Below are positions 17,797 to 25,980 of a stretch of DNA of 64,000 nt, piece by piece (the stretch's first letter is position 1; each line of letters begins with the position of its first letter). The translations under genes were made by a program, and so were the position numbers. The notes under the pieces were generated by a model. That model was not told the DNA's origin. It did no database searches and saw nothing but the letters and a program-made list of their open reading frames with translations. Source of the DNA: Berryella intestinalis (lineage in GTDB: Bacteria > Actinomycetota > Coriobacteriia > Coriobacteriales > Eggerthellaceae); the NCBI RefSeq assembly GCF_000814825.1, contig NZ_CP009302.1, positions 682,001-746,000 on the forward strand, given 5' to 3'.

Positions 17797-19323
17797 TTAC
17801 GCGGATTCCTTCGCGATCTCCTGGCCCGCGATGCGGCCGAACACCACGCAGTCGGTGATGGCGCAGCTTCCCAGGCGCACGGCGCCGTGCGTTCCGCCCG
17901 TGATCTCGCCCGCGGCGTAGAGGCCGGGGATGGGCTCGCTGTCCTGGTTCAGCACCTGCGACTTCATGTTCGTCACCAGGCCGCCCATGGTGTGATGGAC
18001 CTTGGGCCACAGCTTCGAGACGTAGAACGGGGGCTCTTTGATGCCCGTCGCGCCTTCCTGGATAAGCGCGCCGAAATCCTCGTCCTTACCGGCGGCCACG
18101 AACCCGTTCCAGCGCTCCACCTCGGCGAGGAAGGCGTCTTTGGGCATGTCGAACGCCGCAGCCAGCTCTTCGAGCGTCTGGTAGGAGGTGATGACGCCCG
18201 CTTCGGCGCCGCCCTTCATGATGCGCTCGACCACGCGCTTTTCGCAGGTGGGGGCATCGCCGATCACGAGGGTCGTGTGGTTGAGCTCGAGCATCTTGTC
18301 GGCGCGCACCTTGCGGTCGCCGGTCTCCTTCACGAAGCGCTTGCCGGTCTCGGGGTCGACCATGATGCCGCATCCCACCAACCGCTCGCAGAACTGGGGG
18401 CAGTAGCCGAAGCCGCTTTCGTCGGGGCTGGTCCACGGGCCGAGCTGGATCCAGTCCATATGGACGTCCATCGCCTCGTGCTTCAGCGCCTCGCGCAGGG
18501 CCTCGCCGGTCGCGCCCTCGTGGTTGGTGCTGGTTAGCGCATCGGTCAGGCGCGGCTCGTGTATCTGGCGCATGGCGACGTCGTTGGAAAAGCCGCCCGC
18601 TGCCAGCACGACGCCCTTCTTCGCCTTCACGAAGTAGGCCGATCCGCTGTCCTCGTTTCCGATCTTGTAGCCCTTGCGGCACTCCGCGCCGATGATGCGG
18701 CCCGAGTCGTCTTCGATCAGGCGGATGAGCTTGGTGCTCATGGTGAGCTTCACGCCCAGCTCCTCGAGGCGCGCCACCTCGGCCTTCACGATATCGGCGC
18801 CCATGGCGTTGGACGTGGTGTTGGTGCGGGGGACGGAGTGCCCGCCATGGAAGTTCAGCTTGGTGAATTCCACACCGAGGCCCGTGCACCACTCGACGGC
18901 CGCGGCGGAGTTCTCGACGAGGGTCTTCACCTTGTCGACGTGGTTGTAGTACTTGCCGGTGACGAGCATGTCCTTTTGCATGAGCTCGAAGGAGTCCTCG
19001 ACGCCCGCCTCTTTCTGAAGGGGGGTGCCCACAGCGGCCATGTCGCCGCCGTTGATGGTGGAGTTGCCGCCGTAGGAGGACATCTTGTCGATCACCACGA
19101 CGTCGCATCCCGCCTCTTTGGCCTCGATCGCGGCGGCGAGGCCTGCAAATCCGGTTCCGACTACCAGGACGTCGGACTCGACGTCCCACTTGATCTCGGA
19201 GTCCTTCGATGCGGAGGTTCCCTTGGAGGAATTGGGAGAGCACGCCGCCAAGGCCCCTCCGCCGATGAGCGCGACGCTGGCTGCGCCTGCCGCTTTCAGG
19301 AAATCCCTTCTTCCAATAGACAT
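17797..19323 (-). CDS. Tat-exported FAD-dependent reductase, fumarate reductase flavoprotein family (lipoprotein)
   Basis: 508 residues. The ATG whose complement is 19321-19323 follows GAAAGGGG and gives MSIGRRDFLKAAGAAS, a twin-arginine signal; an ATG further upstream is less likely. The signal ends in ALAACS, a lipobox, so it is probably a Tat lipoprotein on the outer membrane face. FAD-binding motif VVGTGFAGLAAAIEAKEAG. Fumarate-reductase-type active-site blocks are present: NHEGATGE, KRFVKETGDRKVRAD, VHHTMGGL and GGTHGAVRLGSCAI. There is no heme or FMN-binding domain, so electrons must come from a separate partner. Coriobacteriia often carry many such enzymes for respiration of organic acceptors; the substrate is unknown. 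Divergent from a LysR gene that may control it. Confidence 0.88.
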   Translation of the reverse strand: MSIGRRDFLKAAGAASVALIGGGALAACSPNSSKGTSASKDSEIKWDVESDVLVVGTGFAGLAAAIEAKEAGCDVVVIDKMSSYGGNSTINGGDMAAVGTPLQKEAGVEDSFELMQKDMLVTGKYYNHVDKVKTLVENSAAAVEWCTGLGVEFTKLNFHGGHSVPRTNTTSNAMGADIVKAEVARLEELGVKLTMSTKLIRLIEDDSGRIIGAECRKGYKIGNEDSGSAYFVKAKKGVVLAAGGFSNDVAMRQIHEPRLTDALTSTNHEGATGEALREALKHEAMDVHMDWIQLGPWTSPDESGFGYCPQFCERLVGCGIMVDPETGKRFVKETGDRKVRADKMLELNHTTLVIGDAPTCEKRVVERIMKGGAEAGVITSYQTLEELAAAFDMPKDAFLAEVERWNGFVAAGKDEDFGALIQEGATGIKEPPFYVSKLWPKVHHTMGGLVTNMKSQVLNQDSEPIPGLYAAGEITGGTHGAVRLGSCAITDCVVFGRIAGQEIAKESA

Positions 19324-19656
19324 AAATCCCCTTTCTCGCATAGGCGTGCGGCCGTATAGTTTCCCCTGTTCAAGCCGCATTAACGATACAGTTATTCTAC
19401 TGGTTTGGAGAAAGTGAAGGGAAGCAATGTAAATTTGATGGAGGGCAACTTATCGTTTAGGAGAGCAGGGCCCGACTCGGGTGAAGCGTCGCCGAAAAGC
19501 CGCCGAGGGCGCTTCTGTGCAGGTGCGCGAGGGGGCATACTTGCCATCGGAGGGGATCGCGGCCGCATCGAAGCCCGCATTCGCCCATTCGATTTGCTAC
19601 TATGTTTCGGAAGGCAATCAGGGCAGGGCGCGACAACGGCGATAAGCGAGGATTCC
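19324..19656. promoter_or_regulatory. Divergent control region between the reductase and LysR genes
   Basis: 333 bp without a gene. The AT-rich part near 19380-19450 should hold the promoters. A short dyad CAGT-N6-ACTG at 19389-19402 (CAGTTATTCTACTG) lies 66 bp upstream of the reductase start and resembles the T-N11-A type of LysR site. TAGAAT on the minus strand (19395-19400) is a possible -10 of the reductase gene and overlaps that dyad. The half nearest LysR is GC-rich and shows no clear promoter. Confidence 0.4.
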
Positions 19657-20577
19657 GTGCTCAACATCGAGATCAGGCAGCTCGAATACTTCACCGCCGC
19701 GGCGAGGATGGGAAGCTACGCCCAAGCAGCCAAGCACCTGTTCGTCTCGCCCCAGGCCATCTCCAAAAGCGTTCAAGTGCTCGAATCCCATCTGGGGGTG
19801 AACCTGTTCGAGCGCAATTCCAACGGCATCGCGCTCACCGATTTCGGGAAGCTGTTCTATGAGAAGTCCCGTGCGGTGATCGGAGAGCTCGAGGGGCTGC
19901 AGCGCGAGGCCGAGCGGCACGTGGCCGACCGCGTGTCCATCGTGTCGGTGGGCATTCACTCCCTGTGCTTCAAAGAGAACGGGGGATCGATCGCCCGCAG
20001 CGACCTCTTAAGCTTCTCGTCCCGATATCCCGACGTCGATTTCAGGTTCATGGAGATGTCGGGGGACGCCATCGTCGAGTCGATCGCGGCCGACAACCTC
20101 GATTTCGCGATAACCGTGCCGCCCGGGAACCTGGAGAGCGATTACGAGTCGATCGAGCTCAAGCTGTTCCCCATCGCGGCCATCGTCCCGCGCGAGGAGG
20201 GCGCCGCGCTTCCCGAAAGCCTGACGGTTCCCCAGCTGTCGGGCCGCAGCCTGGTGTCGCTGTCCGGCGAGCGCGAGCTGAACAAGGTGTTCATCGATCA
20301 GGCCGAGGCGCAGGGCGACCTCGTCACGGTGTCGTCGCTCCAGATCGCGCCGAACAGCGATATCGAGTTCATCACCGAGTGCAAGGTGTACTCCATCCGG
20401 CCCCTCCAGCACGCGCTGCGCACGGTGAGCTGCTCGCGGGTGGGGGTGGTCCCCGTCGTGGACGATCGGGGAGAGGCCATTTCCATCCCGCTGTACCTGT
20501 TCTGGAAGAAGGGGAGGCACCTCGCGCCCATGGAGCGCTCCCTGCTCGACCGCATCACTTCGCTGTATCGGCGGTGA
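19657..20577 (+). CDS. LysR-family transcriptional regulator
   Basis: 306 residues from GTG at 19657 (MLNIEIRQLEYFTAAARMGS); the open frame extends 84 codons upstream but without family similarity. The N-terminal winged helix-turn-helix has the standard AARMGSYAQAAKHLFVSPQA-type sequence and FERNSNGIALTDFG wing. Residues about 90-300 form the periplasmic-binding-protein-like effector domain. The ribosome binding site (AGCGAGGA) is weak. It most likely senses the substrate of the divergent flavin reductase; that link is inferred from position only. Confidence 0.88.
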   Translation: MLNIEIRQLEYFTAAARMGSYAQAAKHLFVSPQAISKSVQVLESHLGVNLFERNSNGIALTDFGKLFYEKSRAVIGELEGLQREAERHVADRVSIVSVGIHSLCFKENGGSIARSDLLSFSSRYPDVDFRFMEMSGDAIVESIAADNLDFAITVPPGNLESDYESIELKLFPIAAIVPREEGAALPESLTVPQLSGRSLVSLSGERELNKVFIDQAEAQGDLVTVSSLQIAPNSDIEFITECKVYSIRPLQHALRTVSCSRVGVVPVVDDRGEAISIPLYLFWKKGRHLAPMERSLLDRITSLYRR

Positions 20578-20677
20578 TCGCGTGCAGAGCGCCGAGGCCG
20601 CGCGGCCGTCGGGGCCTGCGGTAGTAGAATGACGCGGTTGGATACGTTGGTCGATCGGATCGGGGGCGCAGGCGAAC

Positions 20678-22075
20678 ATGGTGCGAAAAGGCCCGCTGCG
20701 GGGGTGCGTGCGCGTTCCCGGCGATAAGAGCATCGCACATAGGGCCCTGCTCATGGCCGCTATGGCGGAAGGGACATCCCGCATCGAGGGGCTTCCCGCA
20801 TCCGACGACGTGCTCGCCACCGCGCGCGCGATCGAGAGCCTGGGTGCGCGCGTGAGCGTCGAGGGCCCTTCCTCTCTTGCGGACCTCGGGCACCGCTCGG
20901 GCGTCCCTTGCGACGACGCCGCTCCCGCCCCGTCCGCCGGCGCCCGCCCGCCCGCCTTCACCGCCTTGGTCGAGGGGTGGGGCGCGTCGGGTCCCCGCAC
21001 GCCCGACGCGCCGCTCGATTGCGGGAATTCGGGGACGACCGCCCGCCTTCTCATGGGCGTGCTCGCCCCGTGGCCCGTTGAAGCGCTGATCACCGGGGAC
21101 GATTCCCTTCGCCGCCGTCCCATGGGGCGCGTTGCGTCGCCGCTTTGCGCCATGGGCGCTTCGGTTTCCGCGTCGGGAAGCGCCGCCCGCGTAGATCGCC
21201 TTCCGGAGCTCTTTTTGCCGCTGCGCTTCAAGGGCGCATCGTCGGCTAAGGGCGTCACATGGGATTCGCCCATTTCGTCCGCCCAGGTGAAAAGCGCCGT
21301 CCTTCTGGCAGGTTCGCTGGCGGGCGGGACCACTTCGTTTTCCGAGCCCGCGCCCTCGCGCGACCATACCGAGCGCATGCTCCCCCTGTTCGGCGTCGAA
21401 GTGCGCACGGTCGGCGGGCGCTTGGTCGTCGAGGGGGGCCGACGGCTGCGCGCCGCGGACGTCTCGGTGCCGGCGGATCCCTCCTCGGCGGCGTTTTTCT
21501 TGGCGGCGGCCGTTCTGTCCGAGGGAAGCCGCGTGCGCGCGCAGGGCGTCGGGCTCAACCCGGGGAGGATCGCATATCTGGATGTGCTGGGCTGCATGGG
21601 CGCCCGCGTGAGCGTGCGGGCCGCACTCGCCAGCGCAGCGGAGCCCGTCGGCTCGATCGAGGCCGCCTTCACCCCCTCGCTCGTTTCGGTGGAAACCGAC
21701 CCCGGACTTTCGGCGTCCATCATCGACGAGGTCCCCGTGCTGGCGCTCGTCGCGTCGAAGGCGCTCGGTACCTCGGTTTTCAGGTCGGTGGGGGAGCTGC
21801 GCAACAAAGAATCCGACCGTCTGGCGGGCATCGTGGGCCTGCTGGGGCTCCTCGGCGTGGTCGCGTATGAGGAAGGCGACGACCTCGTGGTCGAGGGGCG
21901 CGGCCGATGGAGCGCTTCGGACGCCCGTCCGTTCAGCCCCGAGGGCGACCACCGCCTCGCCATGACGGCGCTGGTGGCGAAAGCCGCGGGGGCTTCGGTT
22001 TCGGTGCTCGATGCGGCGTGCGTTAAGGTAAGCTATCCTGGTTTCCTCACCGATATGGAAAGGTTGATGTCATGA
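20678..22075 (+). CDS. aroA: 3-phosphoshikimate 1-carboxyvinyltransferase (EPSP synthase)
   Basis: 465 residues. Shikimate pathway step joining phosphoenolpyruvate to shikimate-3-phosphate. Active-site blocks visible: RVPGDKSIAHRALL (residues 12-25), DCGNSGTTARLLMG (about 111-124), SAQVKSAVLLAG, RDHTERML, and GELRNKESDRL near 388. An Ala/Pro-rich insertion of about 30 residues lies at 67-97 relative to the usual fold. The ribosome binding site is weak. A TAGAAT at 20625-20630 could be a -10. Its stop overlaps the cmk start (ATGTCATGA). Confidence 0.95.
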   Translation: MVRKGPLRGCVRVPGDKSIAHRALLMAAMAEGTSRIEGLPASDDVLATARAIESLGARVSVEGPSSLADLGHRSGVPCDDAAPAPSAGARPPAFTALVEGWGASGPRTPDAPLDCGNSGTTARLLMGVLAPWPVEALITGDDSLRRRPMGRVASPLCAMGASVSASGSAARVDRLPELFLPLRFKGASSAKGVTWDSPISSAQVKSAVLLAGSLAGGTTSFSEPAPSRDHTERMLPLFGVEVRTVGGRLVVEGGRRLRAADVSVPADPSSAAFFLAAAVLSEGSRVRAQGVGLNPGRIAYLDVLGCMGARVSVRAALASAAEPVGSIEAAFTPSLVSVETDPGLSASIIDEVPVLALVASKALGTSVFRSVGELRNKESDRLAGIVGLLGLLGVVAYEEGDDLVVEGRGRWSASDARPFSPEGDHRLAMTALVAKAAGASVSVLDAACVKVSYPGFLTDMERLMS

Positions 22076-22746
22076 TCGTTGCCATAGACGGCCCCTCGGG
22101 AGCCGGCAAGTCCACGGTTTCCAAGCTCGTCGCGAAGGAGCTGGGGTTCTCGTGCCTCGATACCGGGGCGATGTACCGCTGCATCGCGTGGAAGGCGCTT
22201 CGGGAGGGGGTCTCGCTCGAAGATGCCGAGGCGCTGGGCGCGATAGCCCGAACGTGCCGCATATCGTTTGTGCACGGCGAGGGCGAGGTCGACGCCCGCG
22301 CCGTTCTCGTGGACGGGTGCGACGTGACCGACGCGATCAGGACCGCCGAGATCGATCGGGCGGTGAGCAAGGTGTCTGCCGTGCCGGCCGTGCGCACCTC
22401 GCTGGTCGAGCAGCAGCGCGTCATCGGCCGCGCGGGCAACTACGTGGTGGAGGGCCGCGACATCGGCACGGTGGTGTTCGCCGATGCCGAGGCGAAGGTG
22501 TTCCTCACGGCCAGCGACGAAGAGCGGGCCCGTCGCCGCGTCGCCCAGAACGCCGCCCGCGGTATCGGATCCACCGACTTCGACACGGTGCTCGCCGACA
22601 TCGTCGCGCGCGACGAGCGCGATTCGGCCCGCGCCGCCTCCCCGCTCGTGGCCGCCGACGATGCGGTGCTGGTCGACTCAACCGACCTTTCCCAAGACGA
22701 GGTGGTGGCCCGCATCTGCGGTCTCGCGCGCGAGCGGATGCGCTAG
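22072..22746 (+). CDS. cmk: Cytidylate kinase
   Basis: 224 residues, MIVAIDGPSGAGKSTVSKLVAKEL: the Walker A motif at residues 7-15 and DTGAMYR typical of CMP kinase, plus YVVEGRDIGTVVF. Phosphorylates CMP and dCMP. Overlaps the end of aroA by 4 bp and abuts the acyltransferase gene. Confidence 0.96.
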   Translation: MIVAIDGPSGAGKSTVSKLVAKELGFSCLDTGAMYRCIAWKALREGVSLEDAEALGAIARTCRISFVHGEGEVDARAVLVDGCDVTDAIRTAEIDRAVSKVSAVPAVRTSLVEQQRVIGRAGNYVVEGRDIGTVVFADAEAKVFLTASDEERARRRVAQNAARGIGSTDFDTVLADIVARDERDSARAASPLVAADDAVLVDSTDLSQDEVVARICGLARERMR

Positions 22747-23640
22747 ATGGCTGCCGACAAGAAGGCCGACGCCGCCCCGCGCGGGTACGAGCGTTTCTGG
22801 GACATGCCCTTCGGCGGGGTGTCTGCGGACCGCCATATCCCCAAGGGCGTGGCCACGATCATCATCGTGGTGGTCGCCGCCCTGAGCAAGCTGCTGTTCC
22901 GCTACCGCGTCGACCATCGCGAGCGCCTGGTCGCGCTCGCACGGGAAACCGGCGTGGTGGTGGTGTCGAACCACACCTCGTTCATGGACGTGGTGTTTCT
23001 GTTCCTGTCGGCCTGGCCGGCTATCTGGCCGCGCTTCATCGGGCGCGACACGCTGTTTGCGGGCAAGCCCCGCGTGTTCGGCTGGGCCCTGTCCCGCCTG
23101 GGCGTGATACCCATCAAGCGCGATTCGGCCGATCGAACGGCCATCAAGCGCGCCTCCACGGCGCTTAAGAACCGCGAGACGATCGTCATCCTTCCCGAGG
23201 GAACGCGGCGCGGGAAAAGCGGGCGCGCTCCCGAAGTGCACGGAGGCGCGGCGCTCATCGCCCGCATGGGCAAGGCCCCCATCCTCCCCATGACCGTGCG
23301 CGACGCCGAGAACATCAAGCAGAAGGGCCGCTTCGTGCGGTTCCCGCGCGTCACCACCGAATACGGCCAGCCCATCCTGCTGGAGGACTTCGACTTCCTC
23401 CCCAAAGACCAAAGGCTCGACGGGTGCGCGTGGTACGCGATGCGCGAGTGCTTCGCCCTCAGCCGCCGCTGCGCCCCCGAAGAGGTCGATATGGTCGAGC
23501 TCTTCCCGAACGGTTACGATTTCACCCCCGTTTTCGCCGCGCATCCGATCCCTCGGCATACTGCGGAGGAGATAGCCGCCGCGGCGGCGCGCAAGCACGA
23601 AAGAGCAGCCGGGGATCCGGCCGAGGAAGGCGGGAACTGA
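22747..23640 (+). CDS. plsC: 1-acyl-sn-glycerol-3-phosphate acyltransferase (PlsC-like)
   Basis: 297 residues. One hydrophobic segment near residues 38-50, then the acyltransferase motif I NHTSFMD (about 78-84) and motif III LPEGTRRGKSG. Adds the second acyl chain to lysophosphatidic acid at the inner membrane face. Longer than minimal PlsC by about 60 C-terminal residues, ending in an Ala/Glu-rich tail. Starts on the base after the cmk stop; cmk-plsC-ispH is a recurring gene order. Confidence 0.9.
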   Translation: MAADKKADAAPRGYERFWDMPFGGVSADRHIPKGVATIIIVVVAALSKLLFRYRVDHRERLVALARETGVVVVSNHTSFMDVVFLFLSAWPAIWPRFIGRDTLFAGKPRVFGWALSRLGVIPIKRDSADRTAIKRASTALKNRETIVILPEGTRRGKSGRAPEVHGGAALIARMGKAPILPMTVRDAENIKQKGRFVRFPRVTTEYGQPILLEDFDFLPKDQRLDGCAWYAMRECFALSRRCAPEEVDMVELFPNGYDFTPVFAAHPIPRHTAEEIAAAAARKHERAAGDPAEEGGN

Positions 23641-23641
23641 C

Positions 23642-24481
23642 ATGAAGGTGGTACGGGCGAAGCACGCAGGGGCATGCTACGGGGTCCAGCGCGCGCTCGA
23701 CCTCGCCCTCAAAAGCGTGGCCGACGGCGGTCGCGCCTACACGCTGGGACCGCTCATCCACAACCCCCAGGTGGTGGAGAAGCTGTCCGACCAGGGCGTG
23801 ACCGAGGTGTCCGCCATCGAGGACGCCGAGCGCGGATCCTCGGTGGTCATCCGCAGCCACGGCGTCACCCCCCAGGTCATGCGCGCAGTCGCGGCGGCTG
23901 GAAACACCGTGGTCGATGCGACCTGCCCTCATGTCGCGCGCGCGCAGAAGGCGGCGGCCGACATGGCGCGCCGGCTGGGCAGCGTGGTGGTCGTCGGCGA
24001 AGCGGGGCATCCCGAGGTCGAGGGCATCGTCGCGTGCGCCCGCGAGAGCACCGAGCGCGTCTACGCCGTCACCTCGCCCGCCGAGGTGCCCGCAGACATC
24101 GAGGCGCCGGTGGGCGTGGTGGTCCAGACCACCCAGCAAAAGGACAAGCTGGACGAGATCGTGTCGCATCTGCGCGCGCTCGGCATCGAGCCCGAGGTGA
24201 AGAACACCATCTGCTTCGCCACCTCGCAGCGCCAAGACGCTGCGGCGGACCTGTCCGAGCAGGTCGACGCGATCGTGGTCATCGGCGGGCGGAACTCGTC
24301 GAACACCACGCGCCTGTTCGACATCTGCGCGGCCCAGTGCGAGCGCACGTTCCACATCGAATCGGCGGCCGAGCTGGACGAATCGTGGTTTTCCGGGGTG
24401 GGCGCCGTGGGCGTGACCGCGGGCGCTTCGACGCCGGAAGACCAGATCGCCGAGGTCGTCGCCCGTTTGGAGCGCATGTGA
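23642..24481 (+). CDS. ispH: 4-hydroxy-3-methylbut-2-enyl diphosphate reductase
   Basis: 279 residues, MKVVRAKHAGACYGVQRALD. Last step of the MEP isoprenoid pathway, producing IPP and DMAPP with a 4Fe-4S cluster. The three cluster cysteines are visible: GACYGV (residue 12), DATCPHV and NTICFAT. It is a stand-alone enzyme, not fused to ribosomal protein S1 as in many clostridia. Overlaps the next gene by 4 bp (ATGTGA). Confidence 0.97.
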   Translation: MKVVRAKHAGACYGVQRALDLALKSVADGGRAYTLGPLIHNPQVVEKLSDQGVTEVSAIEDAERGSSVVIRSHGVTPQVMRAVAAAGNTVVDATCPHVARAQKAAADMARRLGSVVVVGEAGHPEVEGIVACARESTERVYAVTSPAEVPADIEAPVGVVVQTTQQKDKLDEIVSHLRALGIEPEVKNTICFATSQRQDAAADLSEQVDAIVVIGGRNSSNTTRLFDICAAQCERTFHIESAAELDESWFSGVGAVGVTAGASTPEDQIAEVVARLERM

Positions 24482-25959
24482 CCATCGCCCCCTTGAAAGG
24501 ATCGTCCCTCTCGTATCCGGGCGCCGACATCGAGCGCGCGGCGGGGGGCGCTTCGGACGGGAAGGACGCCTGCGCGGTTTCGCCCGCCCTGCTCGCGGCG
24601 TCTCGCTGTCCCACCCACGCCCTCATCGCCAGCGTGCGAGCGGGCTCTCCGGCCGACGATGCGGGGTTTTCCCCGGGATGCTACATCACGTCGGTCGACG
24701 GGCACCCGCTGCGCGATGTCATCGACTGGCGCTGGCTGTCGGGGGATTTCTCCATCGAAGTGGGCTACATCGACACCGACGGCGATGCGGGCACGGTGGA
24801 GCTCGAGCGCGATCTGGGCGAGGACTGGGGCATCGAGTTCGACGGGCTGGTGTTCGACGACGTCATCCAGTGCCGCAACGCCTGCACGTTCTGCTTCATG
24901 CACCAGCTTCCCAAGGGCATGCGCCGCTCGCTGTACCTGCGCGACGACGACTACCGCCTGAGCTTTTTGGTGGGGACCTTCGTCACCCTCACGAACCTCG
25001 GGGCAGACGACGAGGCGCGCATCGTCGAGCAGCGCATCACGCCCCTGCACGTTTCTTTGCAGGCGACCAGCCCCGAAGTGCGCCGCGCCATCATCGGCAA
25101 GCGCGCCCAGCACGGCATCGAGGCGTTCGATAGGCTGCTTTCCGCCGGCATCGAGGCCCATGTGCAGATCGTGCTGGTTCCGGGGGCCAACGACGGAGAC
25201 GAGCTGTCCGCCTCGCTGGAATGGGCCTGGGCGCGCCCGGGCATCCTCAGCGTGGGCATCGTGCCGTTGGGCTACACGCGCTTCCAGAAGCGCTTCGAGC
25301 ACAGCTTCGACGACCCCGCCTCATCGGGAAGGCTCCTCGCGCAGATCGAGCCGTTCCAGCGCCGCGCCCTGTCCGAGCGGGGGGTGCCGTGGGTGCACGC
25401 CGCCGACGAGTTCTACAGCAACGCCTACGGGGCCGATCTCATCGACCGGCTGCCGCCAAGCGAGCACTACGGCGACTTCGGCCTGTTCGAGGACGGGATC
25501 GGCATCATCCGATCGTTTCTGGACGACTGGCACCGCGCGCTTGCCGAGGGCGCGGTGAAGCGCTGCGCGCAGGCGCTGAGCGCTTCGGGGAAAAGGGCGT
25601 ACCTCGTCGCGGGCACCGCGCAGAGGCACTTCCTCACGCCCAGCATCGAGGCGAGCTGCCTGCGCGGCCTGCTCGAGCCCCTCTACGTCGAAAACGAGTA
25701 CTTCGGCGGCAACGTGAACGTCACGGGCCTGCTCGTGGGCGCCGATGTGGGGGCCGCCATCCGCCGCGTCCACCGCGAGAGGGGAGGGCGCGATGCGATC
25801 TACCTCGTTCCCCGCGTCATGTTCAACGACGACCTGATCATGCTCGATGATAAGCGTCTGGAGGATGTGGAGGCGATCGCGGGGGTCGAAGTTAACATGG
25901 TATCCTGTTCACCGTTCGATTATCTGCGCGAGCTGACGGCCTTGGCCGAGCGCTCATAG
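24478..25959 (+). CDS. DUF512 radical SAM protein with N-terminal PDZ-like domain
   Basis: 493 residues from GTG at 24478, overlapping the ispH stop. Residues about 40-100 look like a PDZ-like domain (ASVRAGSPADDAGFSPGCYI, then DVIDWRW). A radical SAM cluster motif C-x3-C-x2-C (CRNACTFCFM) sits near residue 138, with HVSLQATSPEVRR as a typical barrel strand. The C-terminal half, about 290-490, is DUF512. The family has no established reaction. Placement beside der is conserved in many Gram-positive bacteria, which hints at a role linked to ribosome maturation; that is speculation. Confidence 0.87.
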   Translation: MTIAPLKGSSLSYPGADIERAAGGASDGKDACAVSPALLAASRCPTHALIASVRAGSPADDAGFSPGCYITSVDGHPLRDVIDWRWLSGDFSIEVGYIDTDGDAGTVELERDLGEDWGIEFDGLVFDDVIQCRNACTFCFMHQLPKGMRRSLYLRDDDYRLSFLVGTFVTLTNLGADDEARIVEQRITPLHVSLQATSPEVRRAIIGKRAQHGIEAFDRLLSAGIEAHVQIVLVPGANDGDELSASLEWAWARPGILSVGIVPLGYTRFQKRFEHSFDDPASSGRLLAQIEPFQRRALSERGVPWVHAADEFYSNAYGADLIDRLPPSEHYGDFGLFEDGIGIIRSFLDDWHRALAEGAVKRCAQALSASGKRAYLVAGTAQRHFLTPSIEASCLRGLLEPLYVENEYFGGNVNVTGLLVGADVGAAIRRVHRERGGRDAIYLVPRVMFNDDLIMLDDKRLEDVEAIAGVEVNMVSCSPFDYLRELTALAERS

Positions 25960-25980
25960 ACATAGAGAAGGAAACACCGT

